Origin: Mycobacterium sp. GA-0227b
GTDB lineage: Bacteria; Actinomycetota; Actinomycetes; Mycobacteriales; Mycobacteriaceae
Assembly: GCF_001499855.1 (NCBI RefSeq)
Contig: NZ_LQIK01000034.1
Span: forward strand, 124,001-188,000
Direction of reading: 5' to 3'
Length of the DNA stretch: 64,000 nt
The position numbers and the translations under genes were made by a program. Below are positions 16,187-23,121 of this stretch, piece by piece (position 1 is the stretch's first letter; the number at the start of each line of letters is the position of its first letter). Below the pieces are notes generated by a model that saw only the letters and a program-made list of their open reading frames with translations, did not search any database and was not told the origin of the DNA.

Positions 16187-16965
16187 CGGGCCTGCACCTT
16201 CGGAGTCACGTTGACCCGCAACAGGTTGGTGTCCTCATCGATGTCGACCCGGGTATCGACGCCGTAGACATCCGCCAGCATTTCGACCGTCAGGACCTCG
16301 GCCGGGGTACCGGTCGCAACGACACTGCCATGATCCAGGGCGCAGATCCGGTCGCAGTATGCCGCAGCGAGATTCAGGTCGTGCAGCGCGGCAATGACGG
16401 TGGCGCCCGTCGTCCGGAGCAGGTGCAGCGCATCATGCTGGTGACGCAGATCGAGATGGTTGGTCGGCTCGTCCAGCACGATCGTGTCGGTGCGTTGTGC
16501 GAGCGCCCGCGCGATCAACACACGTTGCTTCTGTCCGCCCGAGAGTCGGTCGAACGGCTCGTGGGCCAACGCCGATACGTCGACGGCGTCAAGCGCCTCA
16601 GCGATGATCCGACGGTCGTCGAAGTTGTCGCCTTCGAACGCGCGCTTGTACGGCGTCCGCCCCATGGCGACGACGTCGAACACGGTGAGCTCGAAATCGC
16701 CAGCCGTGTCCTGAAGTACCGCCGCCAACCGTCGTGCCGCTCGCTTGGCAGGCATCCGCCAGACGTCTTCGCCGTCGATCAACACGCGGCCCGACCTCGG
16801 TCGCTGGGCACGGTACAGCGTGCGCAGCAGCGTGGTCTTGCCTGCACCGTTCGGCCCGACGACGCCCACCATCTCGCCGGCGCCGACATGCAGGGAAACG
16901 TTGCTGATCAACGCTTTACGTCCGACCGTCACAGTGACGTCATCGATGTGAATCCGGCCGGTCAT
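16183..16965 (-). CDS. btuD: cobalamin ABC transporter ATPase, BtuD-type (FecE family)
   Basis: 260 residues from ATG 16965; longer in-frame upstream sequence belongs to the permease gene. Walker A is GPNGAGKTTLLR near 36-47, the Q-loop is AVLQDT, the signature is LSGGQKQRVLIARAL near 137, Walker B is TIVLDEPTNHLD, and the switch region is IAALHDLNLA. This is the FecE/BtuD/FhuC type. The start overlaps the permease stop by four bases (ATGA). Cobalamin as substrate is inferred from the riboswitch at the operon head. Confidence 0.88.
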   Translation of the reverse strand: MTGRIHIDDVTVTVGRKALISNVSLHVGAGEMVGVVGPNGAGKTTLLRTLYRAQRPRSGRVLIDGEDVWRMPAKRAARRLAAVLQDTAGDFELTVFDVVAMGRTPYKRAFEGDNFDDRRIIAEALDAVDVSALAHEPFDRLSGGQKQRVLIARALAQRTDTIVLDEPTNHLDLRHQHDALHLLRTTGATVIAALHDLNLAAAYCDRICALDHGSVVATGTPAEVLTVEMLADVYGVDTRVDIDEDTNLLRVNVTPKVQAR

Positions 16966-18032
16966 GCCGGTGCCTTGCGTCGCATCAACCAGAGGAAGTA
17001 CGGGCCACCGACGAGCGCGGTGAGAATTCCGACCGGCAACTCCTCCGGCGCGGCGACCGTGCGCGCGGTGATGTCGCACACGATGAGAAACGAGGCGCCG
17101 AGCAGCGCGGCCGCGGGCAACGCGCGACGGTGGTCGGCGCCGACAAGCATGCGCACGATGTGCGGCATGATCAAACCGACGAAGCCGATCGCACCGCTGA
17201 CAGCGACCATCGCGCCCACCATCAACGCGACCACGACGAACATCGCTGCGCGGAACCGGTGTACGTCCAAACCCAGCGCTGTCGCGGCCTCTTCACCGCC
17301 GTACAACAGGTTCAGCGACCGGGTCACCGCCAACAGCGCCGTCACACCGATTGCCACAACAATCGCCGGTATCCACACCATCGCCCAGGTCGCCCCACCC
17401 AGACCGCCGAGCATCCAACGCACCGCGGACTGGGCCTTGTGCGGGTCATCGGACGTGACGATCAGCAAACTCGAAGCGGCCGAGAGCACCTCGGCTACCG
17501 CGACCCCGGCGAGTATCAACCGCATCGTCGTCATCCGACCGCCCGTCCGGGCCAGGAAGTAGACGGCGACCAGCGCGGCCAGCGCTCCCGCGAACGCGGC
17601 CAGCGGCAGCGCCAACAGGCCGACTCCGACGCCGGCCACCAGCACCGAGACCGCACCCACCGACGCGCCCGACGAGACACCCAGCAGCATCGGGTCGGCC
17701 AGTGGATTGCGCACCACCGCCTGCAACGCCATCCCGCATGTCGCCAAGCCGGCGCCAACCACCGCCGCCAGCACGACCCTGGGCAACCGCGCATCGAGCA
17801 CGATCGAGGCACGTGTCGGCGGCCATGTCGCGTCCAAGAACACCGGATTGAGTTCGTGCAGCAGGATTTGCCACACCTGCCCCGGAGGAATCGCCACCGA
17901 CCCGATGGTGACCCCTGCGGTCATGCACACCAACAGCAACACCACGAGCAGCGTGAGCGCGACACTGTATGGAAGCCGTCCGCGAACCGGCGGTGCCGCC
18001 GAGGCCGGTCGGTCCAGGATGGCCGCCGTCAT
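16962..18032 (-). CDS. btuC: cobalamin ABC transporter permease, BtuC-type (FecCD family)
   Basis: 356 residues with about ten hydrophobic segments. FecCD hallmarks are RLPRVVLAAVVGAGLATCGM (residues ~81-100), QAVVRNPLADPMLLGVSSGA near 103-122, SGAIGFVGLIMPHIVRML near 285 and ELPVGILTALVGGPYFLWL at the end. It forms the channel for corrinoid import. Both ends overlap their neighbours by four bases, typical of a tightly coupled operon. By family alone a siderophore substrate would be equally likely; the riboswitch decides for B12. Confidence 0.9.
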   Translation of the reverse strand: MTAAILDRPASAAPPVRGRLPYSVALTLLVVLLLVCMTAGVTIGSVAIPPGQVWQILLHELNPVFLDATWPPTRASIVLDARLPRVVLAAVVGAGLATCGMALQAVVRNPLADPMLLGVSSGASVGAVSVLVAGVGVGLLALPLAAFAGALAALVAVYFLARTGGRMTTMRLILAGVAVAEVLSAASSLLIVTSDDPHKAQSAVRWMLGGLGGATWAMVWIPAIVVAIGVTALLAVTRSLNLLYGGEEAATALGLDVHRFRAAMFVVVALMVGAMVAVSGAIGFVGLIMPHIVRMLVGADHRRALPAAALLGASFLIVCDITARTVAAPEELPVGILTALVGGPYFLWLMRRKAPA

Positions 18033-19009
18033 CCGATTCGGCCCGGGTGTAGCTGTTCGGCAAGTGATTTCACCGCGCGCCCGACACGGACACCGGCGGT
18101 GATCGACGACAGCGGCAGCACCGCGAAGCGCTGGTCACGAATCGCCGGCACTCGCTGTAGCACCGGGTTCTCCAGCAGAAACCTCTTCTTCTGCTCGACC
18201 GACTGGTCGCCATAGTCGTAGATCAGGATGACGTCAGGCGCCCGCTCGGCGAACTGTTCGAACGACACGTCGGCCCACACCTTCGGCACGTCGGCGAACA
18301 GGTTCCGCCCGCCCGCCGACTCGATAATCTGGTTGCCGATACCTTTCCCGCCGGAAGTGAACACCGTCGTCTCGCCGCTGTCATAGACCGCGACATCAAT
18401 CGGCGCGACACCGTGGATTTGATCACGACTGTCCTGCAGGGTGCGGCGTTGACGTTCGATCTCCTGTTCGGCTCGCTCTCTGACACCGAATATCTCTCCC
18501 AGCGTTCGGATCTCATCGTCCACCGCGGACGCCGTCATCGGCCCGGAGGTGCAGTTCTCGGTGTTGAGATGGGTGTCGATGCCCACCTCGATCAGTCGCT
18601 CTCGTCCGCGCCCTTCCTTGTCGTCGAATGCGCTTGCCCACCCTCCGTAGACGAAGTCGGGCTCGGCGGCAAGCAGCGTCTCGAACGACGGGTACTCGTC
18701 GGCGATCACCGGAATCGAGTCATAGGCATCCTTGTACTCCGGCAGGATCTGGTCGTCCAGGAACGCGGTCCCGACCATGGATTCCTTCAGCCCCAGCGCC
18801 AACATCGTCTCGATCGCGTGCTGATTCAGGGCGACAGCCCGCCGCGGCGGACGCTCATATGTCGTGGTGATGCCGCAGTTGGTCACGGTGACGGGAAATC
18901 CCGCCAAGGCTTCACCGGCCGCGTTGTCCGATGGTGGTGCCGGTGTACCGCATCCCGCGGCAAGTAGTGCCGAGATCGCCGCCGTGGCAAGGTATCGACG
19001 CGCCGCCAT
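18029..19009 (-). CDS. btuF: cobalamin-binding lipoprotein, BtuF-type
   Basis: 326 residues from ATG 19009, with GGGAGG eight bases upstream. The lipoprotein signal ends at LAAGC (Cys 20), a slightly unusual lipobox. The periplasmic-binding fold (type III, TroA-like) is seen in RRAVALNQHAIETMLALGL near 56-74 and FETLLAAEPDFVYGGW near 108, with a long linking helix in the middle. It delivers the ligand to the BtuC-BtuD complex. The ribosome site lies in a hairpin (arms CCCGTC 19021-19026 and GACGGG 19039-19044), which fits translational control by the cobalamin riboswitch just upstream. Confidence 0.87.
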   Translation of the reverse strand: MAARRYLATAAISALLAAGCGTPAPPSDNAAGEALAGFPVTVTNCGITTTYERPPRRAVALNQHAIETMLALGLKESMVGTAFLDDQILPEYKDAYDSIPVIADEYPSFETLLAAEPDFVYGGWASAFDDKEGRGRERLIEVGIDTHLNTENCTSGPMTASAVDDEIRTLGEIFGVRERAEQEIERQRRTLQDSRDQIHGVAPIDVAVYDSGETTVFTSGGKGIGNQIIESAGGRNLFADVPKVWADVSFEQFAERAPDVILIYDYGDQSVEQKKRFLLENPVLQRVPAIRDQRFAVLPLSSITAGVRVGRAVKSLAEQLHPGRIG

Positions 19010-19079
19010 TCTCCGTACCTCCCGTCATGGGCGGACGCGACGGGAAGCGCGCTCGGTATGCCGAGGCCGTCCTCGCCGG

Positions 19080-19225
19080 GGAAATCCGCCCCAGTTGTGG
19101 TGAGGAGGCGACCGCGAGGAGTATCTGGCTCCCGGCGCGTCGGAAAGACCGCGCCGATCACAGTGGCGGGACCGCGCCGGATTCACACCGGCTTCCTCGG
19201 GGTCACGGTCGCCTGTCGGCATCGA
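19080..19225 (-). promoter_or_regulatory. cobalamin (B12) riboswitch upstream of btuF
   Basis: Read on the minus strand, the conserved aptamer blocks appear in order: GCCGACAGGCGACCGTGA, then GGAAGCCGGTGTGAATCC (complement of 19179-19195), CGCGGTCCCGCCACTGTGA with the B12 box GCCACTG at 19161-19167, then GCCGGGAGCCAGATACT near 19119-19135. The aptamer ends about 85 bases before btuF. A CCCGTC/GACGGG hairpin (19021-19044) traps part of the btuF ribosome site, so control is probably translational. The 5' edge lies only ~17 bases after the WhiB-like gene's stop, which leaves little room for a separate promoter. Boundaries are approximate. Confidence 0.9.
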
Positions 19226-19241
19226 TCCTGCCACACAGTGG

Positions 19242-19520
19242 TCAGCCGGCGCTCTTCCGATCAACCTGGCGAGATACGGCGAGCCGCTGCCGCTCCCGCG
19301 GCGTCGTCGCGCCCCAGATGCCCCAGGTCTCCACATTGGTCAGGGCGTACCGCAGGCAGTCGCGTTGCACGGGACACCCGCGACAGACTTTCTTGGCTCG
19401 TTCCTCGCGAATTACCCGGCGTTGACCGCGCTCGGCATCTGACGCGAAGAAGATCTCGGTCGGCAATCCCCGGCACCGCGCACGCAACTGCCAGAGTCGG
19501 TTGGCGGCTCCCGTGGCCAT
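19242..19520 (-). CDS. WhiB-like iron-sulfur protein in the zinc-starvation ribosomal operon
   Basis: 92 residues. The four WhiB cysteines are present at 16, 46, 49 and 55 (C-x29-C-x2-C-x5-C), followed by GIWG at 67-70 and the basic TTPRERQRL stretch. WhiB proteins bind a [4Fe-4S] cluster and act with sigma factor A in transcription. Its ATG overlaps the L33 stop (TGATG), so it belongs to the rpmB-rpmG operon behind the Zur-like site at 19949. In M. tuberculosis and M. smegmatis this place is taken, as I recall, by the Cys-less S14 and S18 genes, which are absent here. It could sense iron or redox state during zinc limitation, but this is inference. It is not clearly any of WhiB1-7. Confidence 0.85.
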   Translation of the reverse strand: MATGAANRLWQLRARCRGLPTEIFFASDAERGQRRVIREERAKKVCRGCPVQRDCLRYALTNVETWGIWGATTPRERQRLAVSRQVDRKSAG

Positions 19521-19684
19521 CAGCGCTCCTCGCGAAAGTCGACGTGGCGCCGGACCACCGGGTCGTACTTGCGCAACACCAAGCGATCGGGGTCGTTGCG
19601 CCGATTCTTGCGCGTGACATACGTATAGCCGGTACCGGCCGTCGACCGCAGTTTGACGATGGGCCGGATATCGTTGCGCGCCAT
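19520..19684 (-). CDS. rpmG: 50S ribosomal protein L33, zinc-independent paralogue
   Basis: 54 residues with the L33 core (IVKLRSTAGTGYTYVTRKNR). The zinc-ribbon cysteines of the C+ form are missing, so this is the C- paralogue used when zinc is short. The ATG overlaps the L28 stop as TGATG, and its own stop overlaps the WhiB-like start the same way, giving full translational coupling. It is most likely repressed by Zur through the operator at 19949-19967. Such paralogues replace the zinc-binding L33 and release zinc. Confidence 0.93.
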   Translation of the reverse strand: MARNDIRPIVKLRSTAGTGYTYVTRKNRRNDPDRLVLRKYDPVVRRHVDFREER

Positions 19685-19920
19685 CAGATTCTCTGCCCTT
19701 GCTTGCGTAACCGGACGACCACGGCCTCGATGCCGTCGCGGTCGATGACCTTGATTCCCTTGGCACTGACTCGCAGTGTGATTCGGCGGCCCTCGGACCG
19801 GAGGTAGTACCGCTTGGTCTGGATGTTCGGGTTCCAGCGACGCGGGTTCCGCCGGTGCGAATGCGATACGGAATTGCCGAAGCCGGGTGCTCGGCCGGTG
19901 ACCTGACAGTGCGCGGACAT
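19684..19920 (-). CDS. rpmB: 50S ribosomal protein L28, zinc-independent paralogue
   Basis: 78 residues. The L28 signature GRAPGFGNSVSHSHRRNPRR is at 9-28 and RRWNPNIQTKRYYL follows. The N-terminus has only one Cys (Cys 5), where C+ L28 proteins have a CxxC pair, so the metal site is lost. It is first in the Zur-type operon, with a GGAGG ribosome site just before ATG 19920 and the operator 29-47 bases upstream. The replacement C- ribosome subset is a known mycobacterial response to zinc depletion. Confidence 0.93.
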   Translation of the reverse strand: MSAHCQVTGRAPGFGNSVSHSHRRNPRRWNPNIQTKRYYLRSEGRRITLRVSAKGIKVIDRDGIEAVVVRLRKQGQRI

Positions 19921-19948
19921 GTTCCTCCTCGGCTGGGTACGCTAACGT

Positions 19949-19967
19949 TAATGACAATCATTTTCAA
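19949..19967. promoter_or_regulatory. Zur (FurB) operator shared by rpmB and mrf
   Basis: TAATGACAATCATTTTCAA is an imperfect palindrome (TGAnAATCATTTTCA type) matching known mycobacterial Zur boxes. It sits 28 bases upstream of the L28 start and 15 bases upstream of the mrf GTG, so one bound repressor could silence both divergent units. The other two candidate sites in the window were recognised by similarity to this one. Confidence 0.88.
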
Positions 19968-19982
19968 CTCAGGGGAGGTCGA

Positions 19983-21170
19983 GTGCGCACTCCAGTGGTG
20001 CTGATCTGCGGTCAAGGCGATGCCGACGGTGTCGCCGAGGTGTTGGCCGGCGCGTCCGGCGCGGTGGTGGTCCGTCACACCTACGACGGTCAGGTGGTGG
20101 TGCGCAGCGTGACCACCGGCGGGCAAACGTCAGAGTGGCCGCTGGAGTTGGTCCGCGGTTGTGTCGCATGCACGGTGCGCAACGACCTCCTCGTCCTCCT
20201 GCGCCGGCTCCATCGGCGTGCGGACGTGAATCGCATTGCGGTGCACCTGATGCCGTGGCTGGAACCGGAGCCGGTCTGCTGGGCGATCGAGAATGTCCGT
20301 GTGCGGGTTGGCCCCGGCTACGTCGACGGGCCGGCGGCGCGCGATGTGTGCATCCACGCCGTGGTGACGTGTGTCGATGCCCGCGGCTGGCTGGAGCAGG
20401 CTGTCGGTGAGGACTACCTCGACGACGGCCGGACAGTGGCACAGGTGGTGGTGGCGCAGGCCGAGTTCGCCGACGCGTTGGTACTCAGCGAACCGCACGC
20501 CCAGACGCTGAAGGTGTTGCGGCGGTTGGCCCCTCGAGCGCGCCTGACCGTCGGGGCTGGACGGGTTGAAGTCGCGCTGGCCAATCTCGAGCCCGAGAGC
20601 AGGCGCGGGCGCAGCGACAGTCCTCACGGTCCACTGCTCGCGGGCCAACCGTCCCTGGATGCCGACGGCGACGTCGGCTTGTTGCTCTTCTCTGCGCGGC
20701 GCCCGTTTCATCCGGAGCGCCTGCACGCCGCGCTCGACGTGCTGCTGGACGGCGTGGTGCGCACCCGGGGCAGGCTGTGGTTGGCCAACCGCTTCGACGA
20801 CGTCATGTGGCTGGAATCGGCCGGCGGCGGAATGCGGTTCGAATACGCGGGTCGGTGGCTGGCGGCGATGAGTGCCGGGGAACAGGTCTACGCCGACCCG
20901 CACCGCGTGGCGCTAGCCGCGGCCGACTGGGACGACCGCCTCGGTGACCGGCACGTGTCGATCACCGTGCTGGTGTGTGGTGCGGAACCGGAGGAGATCG
21001 TCGATGCGTTGCGCACCGCGCTGCTGACCGACGAGGAATGGTCGCGCCCCGGCGAATGGCCCAGCTACCCAGACCCGTTCGGGGATTGGCACGAGGATCC
21101 CTGCGATACCGGCGCGGAACTGGCGAGTGACATGGGCGCGACGTCCTTCGACGGCGAGGACCGCACCTAG
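19983..21170 (+). CDS. mrf: CobW-like ribosome hibernation factor Mrf (Mpy recruitment factor)
   Basis: 395 residues from GTG 19983, with GGGGAGG just upstream. It is collinear with the mycobacterial CobW/COG0523 protein of the Zur regulon (Rv0106 type), including ELVRGCVACTVRNDLLVLLRRLHRR near 56-80, RTVAQVVVAQAEFADALVLS, FSARRPFHPERL and FGDWHEDPC near the end. In M. smegmatis this protein recruits the hibernation factor Mpy to ribosomes under zinc limitation. The P-loop region reads GQGDADGVAEV with no GKT/S, so nucleotide binding by a canonical Walker A is unlikely, and the CxCC metal motif is reduced to CVAC. It is divergent from the C- ribosomal genes. Confidence 0.88.
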   Translation: MRTPVVLICGQGDADGVAEVLAGASGAVVVRHTYDGQVVVRSVTTGGQTSEWPLELVRGCVACTVRNDLLVLLRRLHRRADVNRIAVHLMPWLEPEPVCWAIENVRVRVGPGYVDGPAARDVCIHAVVTCVDARGWLEQAVGEDYLDDGRTVAQVVVAQAEFADALVLSEPHAQTLKVLRRLAPRARLTVGAGRVEVALANLEPESRRGRSDSPHGPLLAGQPSLDADGDVGLLLFSARRPFHPERLHAALDVLLDGVVRTRGRLWLANRFDDVMWLESAGGGMRFEYAGRWLAAMSAGEQVYADPHRVALAAADWDDRLGDRHVSITVLVCGAEPEEIVDALRTALLTDEEWSRPGEWPSYPDPFGDWHEDPCDTGAELASDMGATSFDGEDRT

Positions 21171-21180
21171 AGTTGGCGCT

Positions 21181-22101
21181 ATGCGCCTCAAGCTGGGCAG
21201 GCCGGACCTGACGGACTATGCGAACTACTTCGACGTCCCAATCGCAGCGCCGGACGCCCCGCTGACAGTGACCTGGGCAGGTGTCACGACGCTGCTGATC
21301 GACGACGGCGATTCGGCCGTGCTGACCGACGGGTTCTTCTCGCGGCCCGGACTCGGCGAAGTTGCGCTGCGGCGGCTCGCGCCGTCAGAACCGCGCATCG
21401 ACGGCTGCCTGACCCGCCTACGCATCGACCGGTTGCAAGCCGTCCTACCGGTTCACACTCACTACGACCACGCGATGGACAGCGCGGTGGTCGCCGAACG
21501 GACCGGTGCGAGCATCGTGGGCGGAAAGTCGGCTGCCCAGGTGGGCCGCGGCCACGGGCTGCCGGAGGACCGCCTGGTCGTCGTCACCGCCGGGGAGGCC
21601 GTCCGGCTCGGCGCCTACGACGTCACGCTCATCGAGGGTGATCACTGTCCACCCGACCGGTTCCCCGGTGTCATCGCCCGACCGGTCATCCCACCGGTCA
21701 AGGCGTCGGCATACCGATGTGGCGAGGCGTGGTCCACGCTGGTTCACCACCGTCCGTCGGACCGACGCCTGCTGGTGATCGGCAGCGCGGGGTTCGTCCC
21801 CGGCGCGCTGGCAGGGCTGCGCGCCGACGTGGTGTATCTCGGTGTCGGTCAGCTCGGGTTACAACACGAGCGATATCTCGTCGACTACTGGCAGGAGACC
21901 GTGCGGACGGTGCACGCGCGCCGCGTGGTGCTCATCCACTGGGACGACTTCTTCCGTCCGCTGCACGAACCGCTGCGCGCACTGCCCTACGCCGCCGACG
22001 ACCTTGATGTTTCGATGCGGGTGTTGTCGCGGTTGGCCGACGAGGACGGCGTCGCGCTGCACCTGCCCACGCTCTGGCAGCCCGCCGATCCGTGGATCTG
22101 A
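21181..22101 (+). CDS. metallo-beta-lactamase-fold hydrolase downstream of mrf
   Basis: 306 residues from ATG 21181, ten bases after the mrf stop, so probably in the same Zur-controlled transcript. The metal motif is HTHYDHAMDS near residues 98-107 (HxHxDH), with further ligands in EGDHCPP near 152-158 and an HWDD near the end. This is the MBL fold, which normally holds one or two zinc ions. The substrate is unknown; UlaG/L-ascorbate-lactonase-like or NAPE-PLD-like relatives are possible. A likely zinc enzyme in a zinc-starvation operon is noteworthy, and another metal such as iron or manganese might serve. Confidence 0.82.
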   Translation: MRLKLGRPDLTDYANYFDVPIAAPDAPLTVTWAGVTTLLIDDGDSAVLTDGFFSRPGLGEVALRRLAPSEPRIDGCLTRLRIDRLQAVLPVHTHYDHAMDSAVVAERTGASIVGGKSAAQVGRGHGLPEDRLVVVTAGEAVRLGAYDVTLIEGDHCPPDRFPGVIARPVIPPVKASAYRCGEAWSTLVHHRPSDRRLLVIGSAGFVPGALAGLRADVVYLGVGQLGLQHERYLVDYWQETVRTVHARRVVLIHWDDFFRPLHEPLRALPYAADDLDVSMRVLSRLADEDGVALHLPTLWQPADPWI

Positions 22102-22110
22102 TCCGTTTTC

Positions 22111-22172
22111 CGCGAGCAGACGCCAAGTGCTCCGAAATGCCCTCGGAATAGGGCACTTTGCGACTGCTCGCG
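22111..22172. terminator. large inverted repeat between converging genes (probable bidirectional terminator)
   Basis: Arms of 20 bases at 22111-22130 and 22153-22172 pair at 18 of 20 positions. The 22-base loop contains a smaller stem TCCGA/TCGGA. It fills almost the whole gap between the MBL-fold gene (stop 22101) and rlmB (stop 22174). There is no T-tract, which is common for mycobacterial terminators. It may also be a dispersed intergenic repeat. Confidence 0.65.
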
Positions 22173-22173
22173 C

Positions 22174-23121
22174 TCAGACCGGACGGCGTTGACGGGCGAT
22201 CTCGGCGAGTACCACGCCCGCGGCCACCGACGCGTTCAACGACTCGGTGGGTCCCGCCATCGGGATGGACACCACGGCGTCACAGGTCTCCCGCACCAGC
22301 CGCGACAGCCCCTTGCCCTCGGAACCGACCACCACGACGATCGGCCCCGACCCGTCGAGTTCGTCGACGGTGGTGTCCCCGCCGGCGTCCAACCCGACAA
22401 CCTGTAAGCCGGCGTCGGCCCAACTCTTCAGTGTGCGAGTGAGATTCGTCGCGCGGGCAACCGGCAATCGCGCCGCGGCACCTGCGCTGGTGCGCCACGC
22501 CACCGCGGTCACCGACGCCGACCGGCGTTGCGGGATCAATACACCGTGGCCGCCGAATGCTGCCACCGATCGCACGATCGCGCCGAGGTTGCGGGGATCC
22601 GAGATGTTGTCCAGAGCCACCAGCAGGGCCGGCGAACCGGCCGTTCTCGCCGACGCGAGCAAGTCGTCGGGGTGCGCGTACGAGTAGGGCGGAACCTGAA
22701 GCGCCACACCCTGATGCAAGCCGTTGGTGGCGATCCGGTCGAGATCGTGGCGCGGCACCTCGAGAATCGAGATGCCCGCATCGGCCGCGATCTGCACGGC
22801 CTCGGTGAGCCGTTCGTCGGCGTCCGCGCCCAGCGCGACATACAGCGCCGTGGCCGGCACATCGGCCCGCAGGCACTCCAGCACCGGATTGCGGCCCAGC
22901 ACGATTTCGGTGTCGTCGGTCTTCTTGCCCTGCCGCCGCCCCTGCGACTTTGCCGCCTTGGCCGCGCGCTTTGCGGCCGGATGATTCGGGCGCATATGCG
23001 CGGGCGGGGTGGCGCCGCGACCCTCGAGCCCCCGTCGCCGCACACCGCCCGACCCGACCGTCGGCCCCTTCTTGGTGCCCGGCTTGCGGACCGCCCCCCT
23101 GCGCCGAGAATTGCCCGCCAT
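22174..23121 (-). CDS. rlmB: 23S rRNA (guanosine-2'-O-)-methyltransferase RlmB
   Basis: 315 residues. A basic N-terminal tail (about 1-70, rich in Lys, Arg and Gly) precedes the substrate-binding domain (ETEIVLGRNPVLE-type start at ~72) and the SpoU/TrmH catalytic domain. Motif 1 is LDNISDPRNLGAIVRSVAAF near 168-187, motif 2 is VVVGSEGKGLSR near 264, and motif 3 is IPMAGPTESLNASVAAGVVL near 286. It methylates the 23S rRNA peptidyl-transferase loop. It directly abuts cysS upstream (no gap), giving the conserved cysS-rlmB pair. Confidence 0.93.
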   Translation of the reverse strand: MAGNSRRRGAVRKPGTKKGPTVGSGGVRRRGLEGRGATPPAHMRPNHPAAKRAAKAAKSQGRRQGKKTDDTEIVLGRNPVLECLRADVPATALYVALGADADERLTEAVQIAADAGISILEVPRHDLDRIATNGLHQGVALQVPPYSYAHPDDLLASARTAGSPALLVALDNISDPRNLGAIVRSVAAFGGHGVLIPQRRSASVTAVAWRTSAGAAARLPVARATNLTRTLKSWADAGLQVVGLDAGGDTTVDELDGSGPIVVVVGSEGKGLSRLVRETCDAVVSIPMAGPTESLNASVAAGVVLAEIARQRRPV

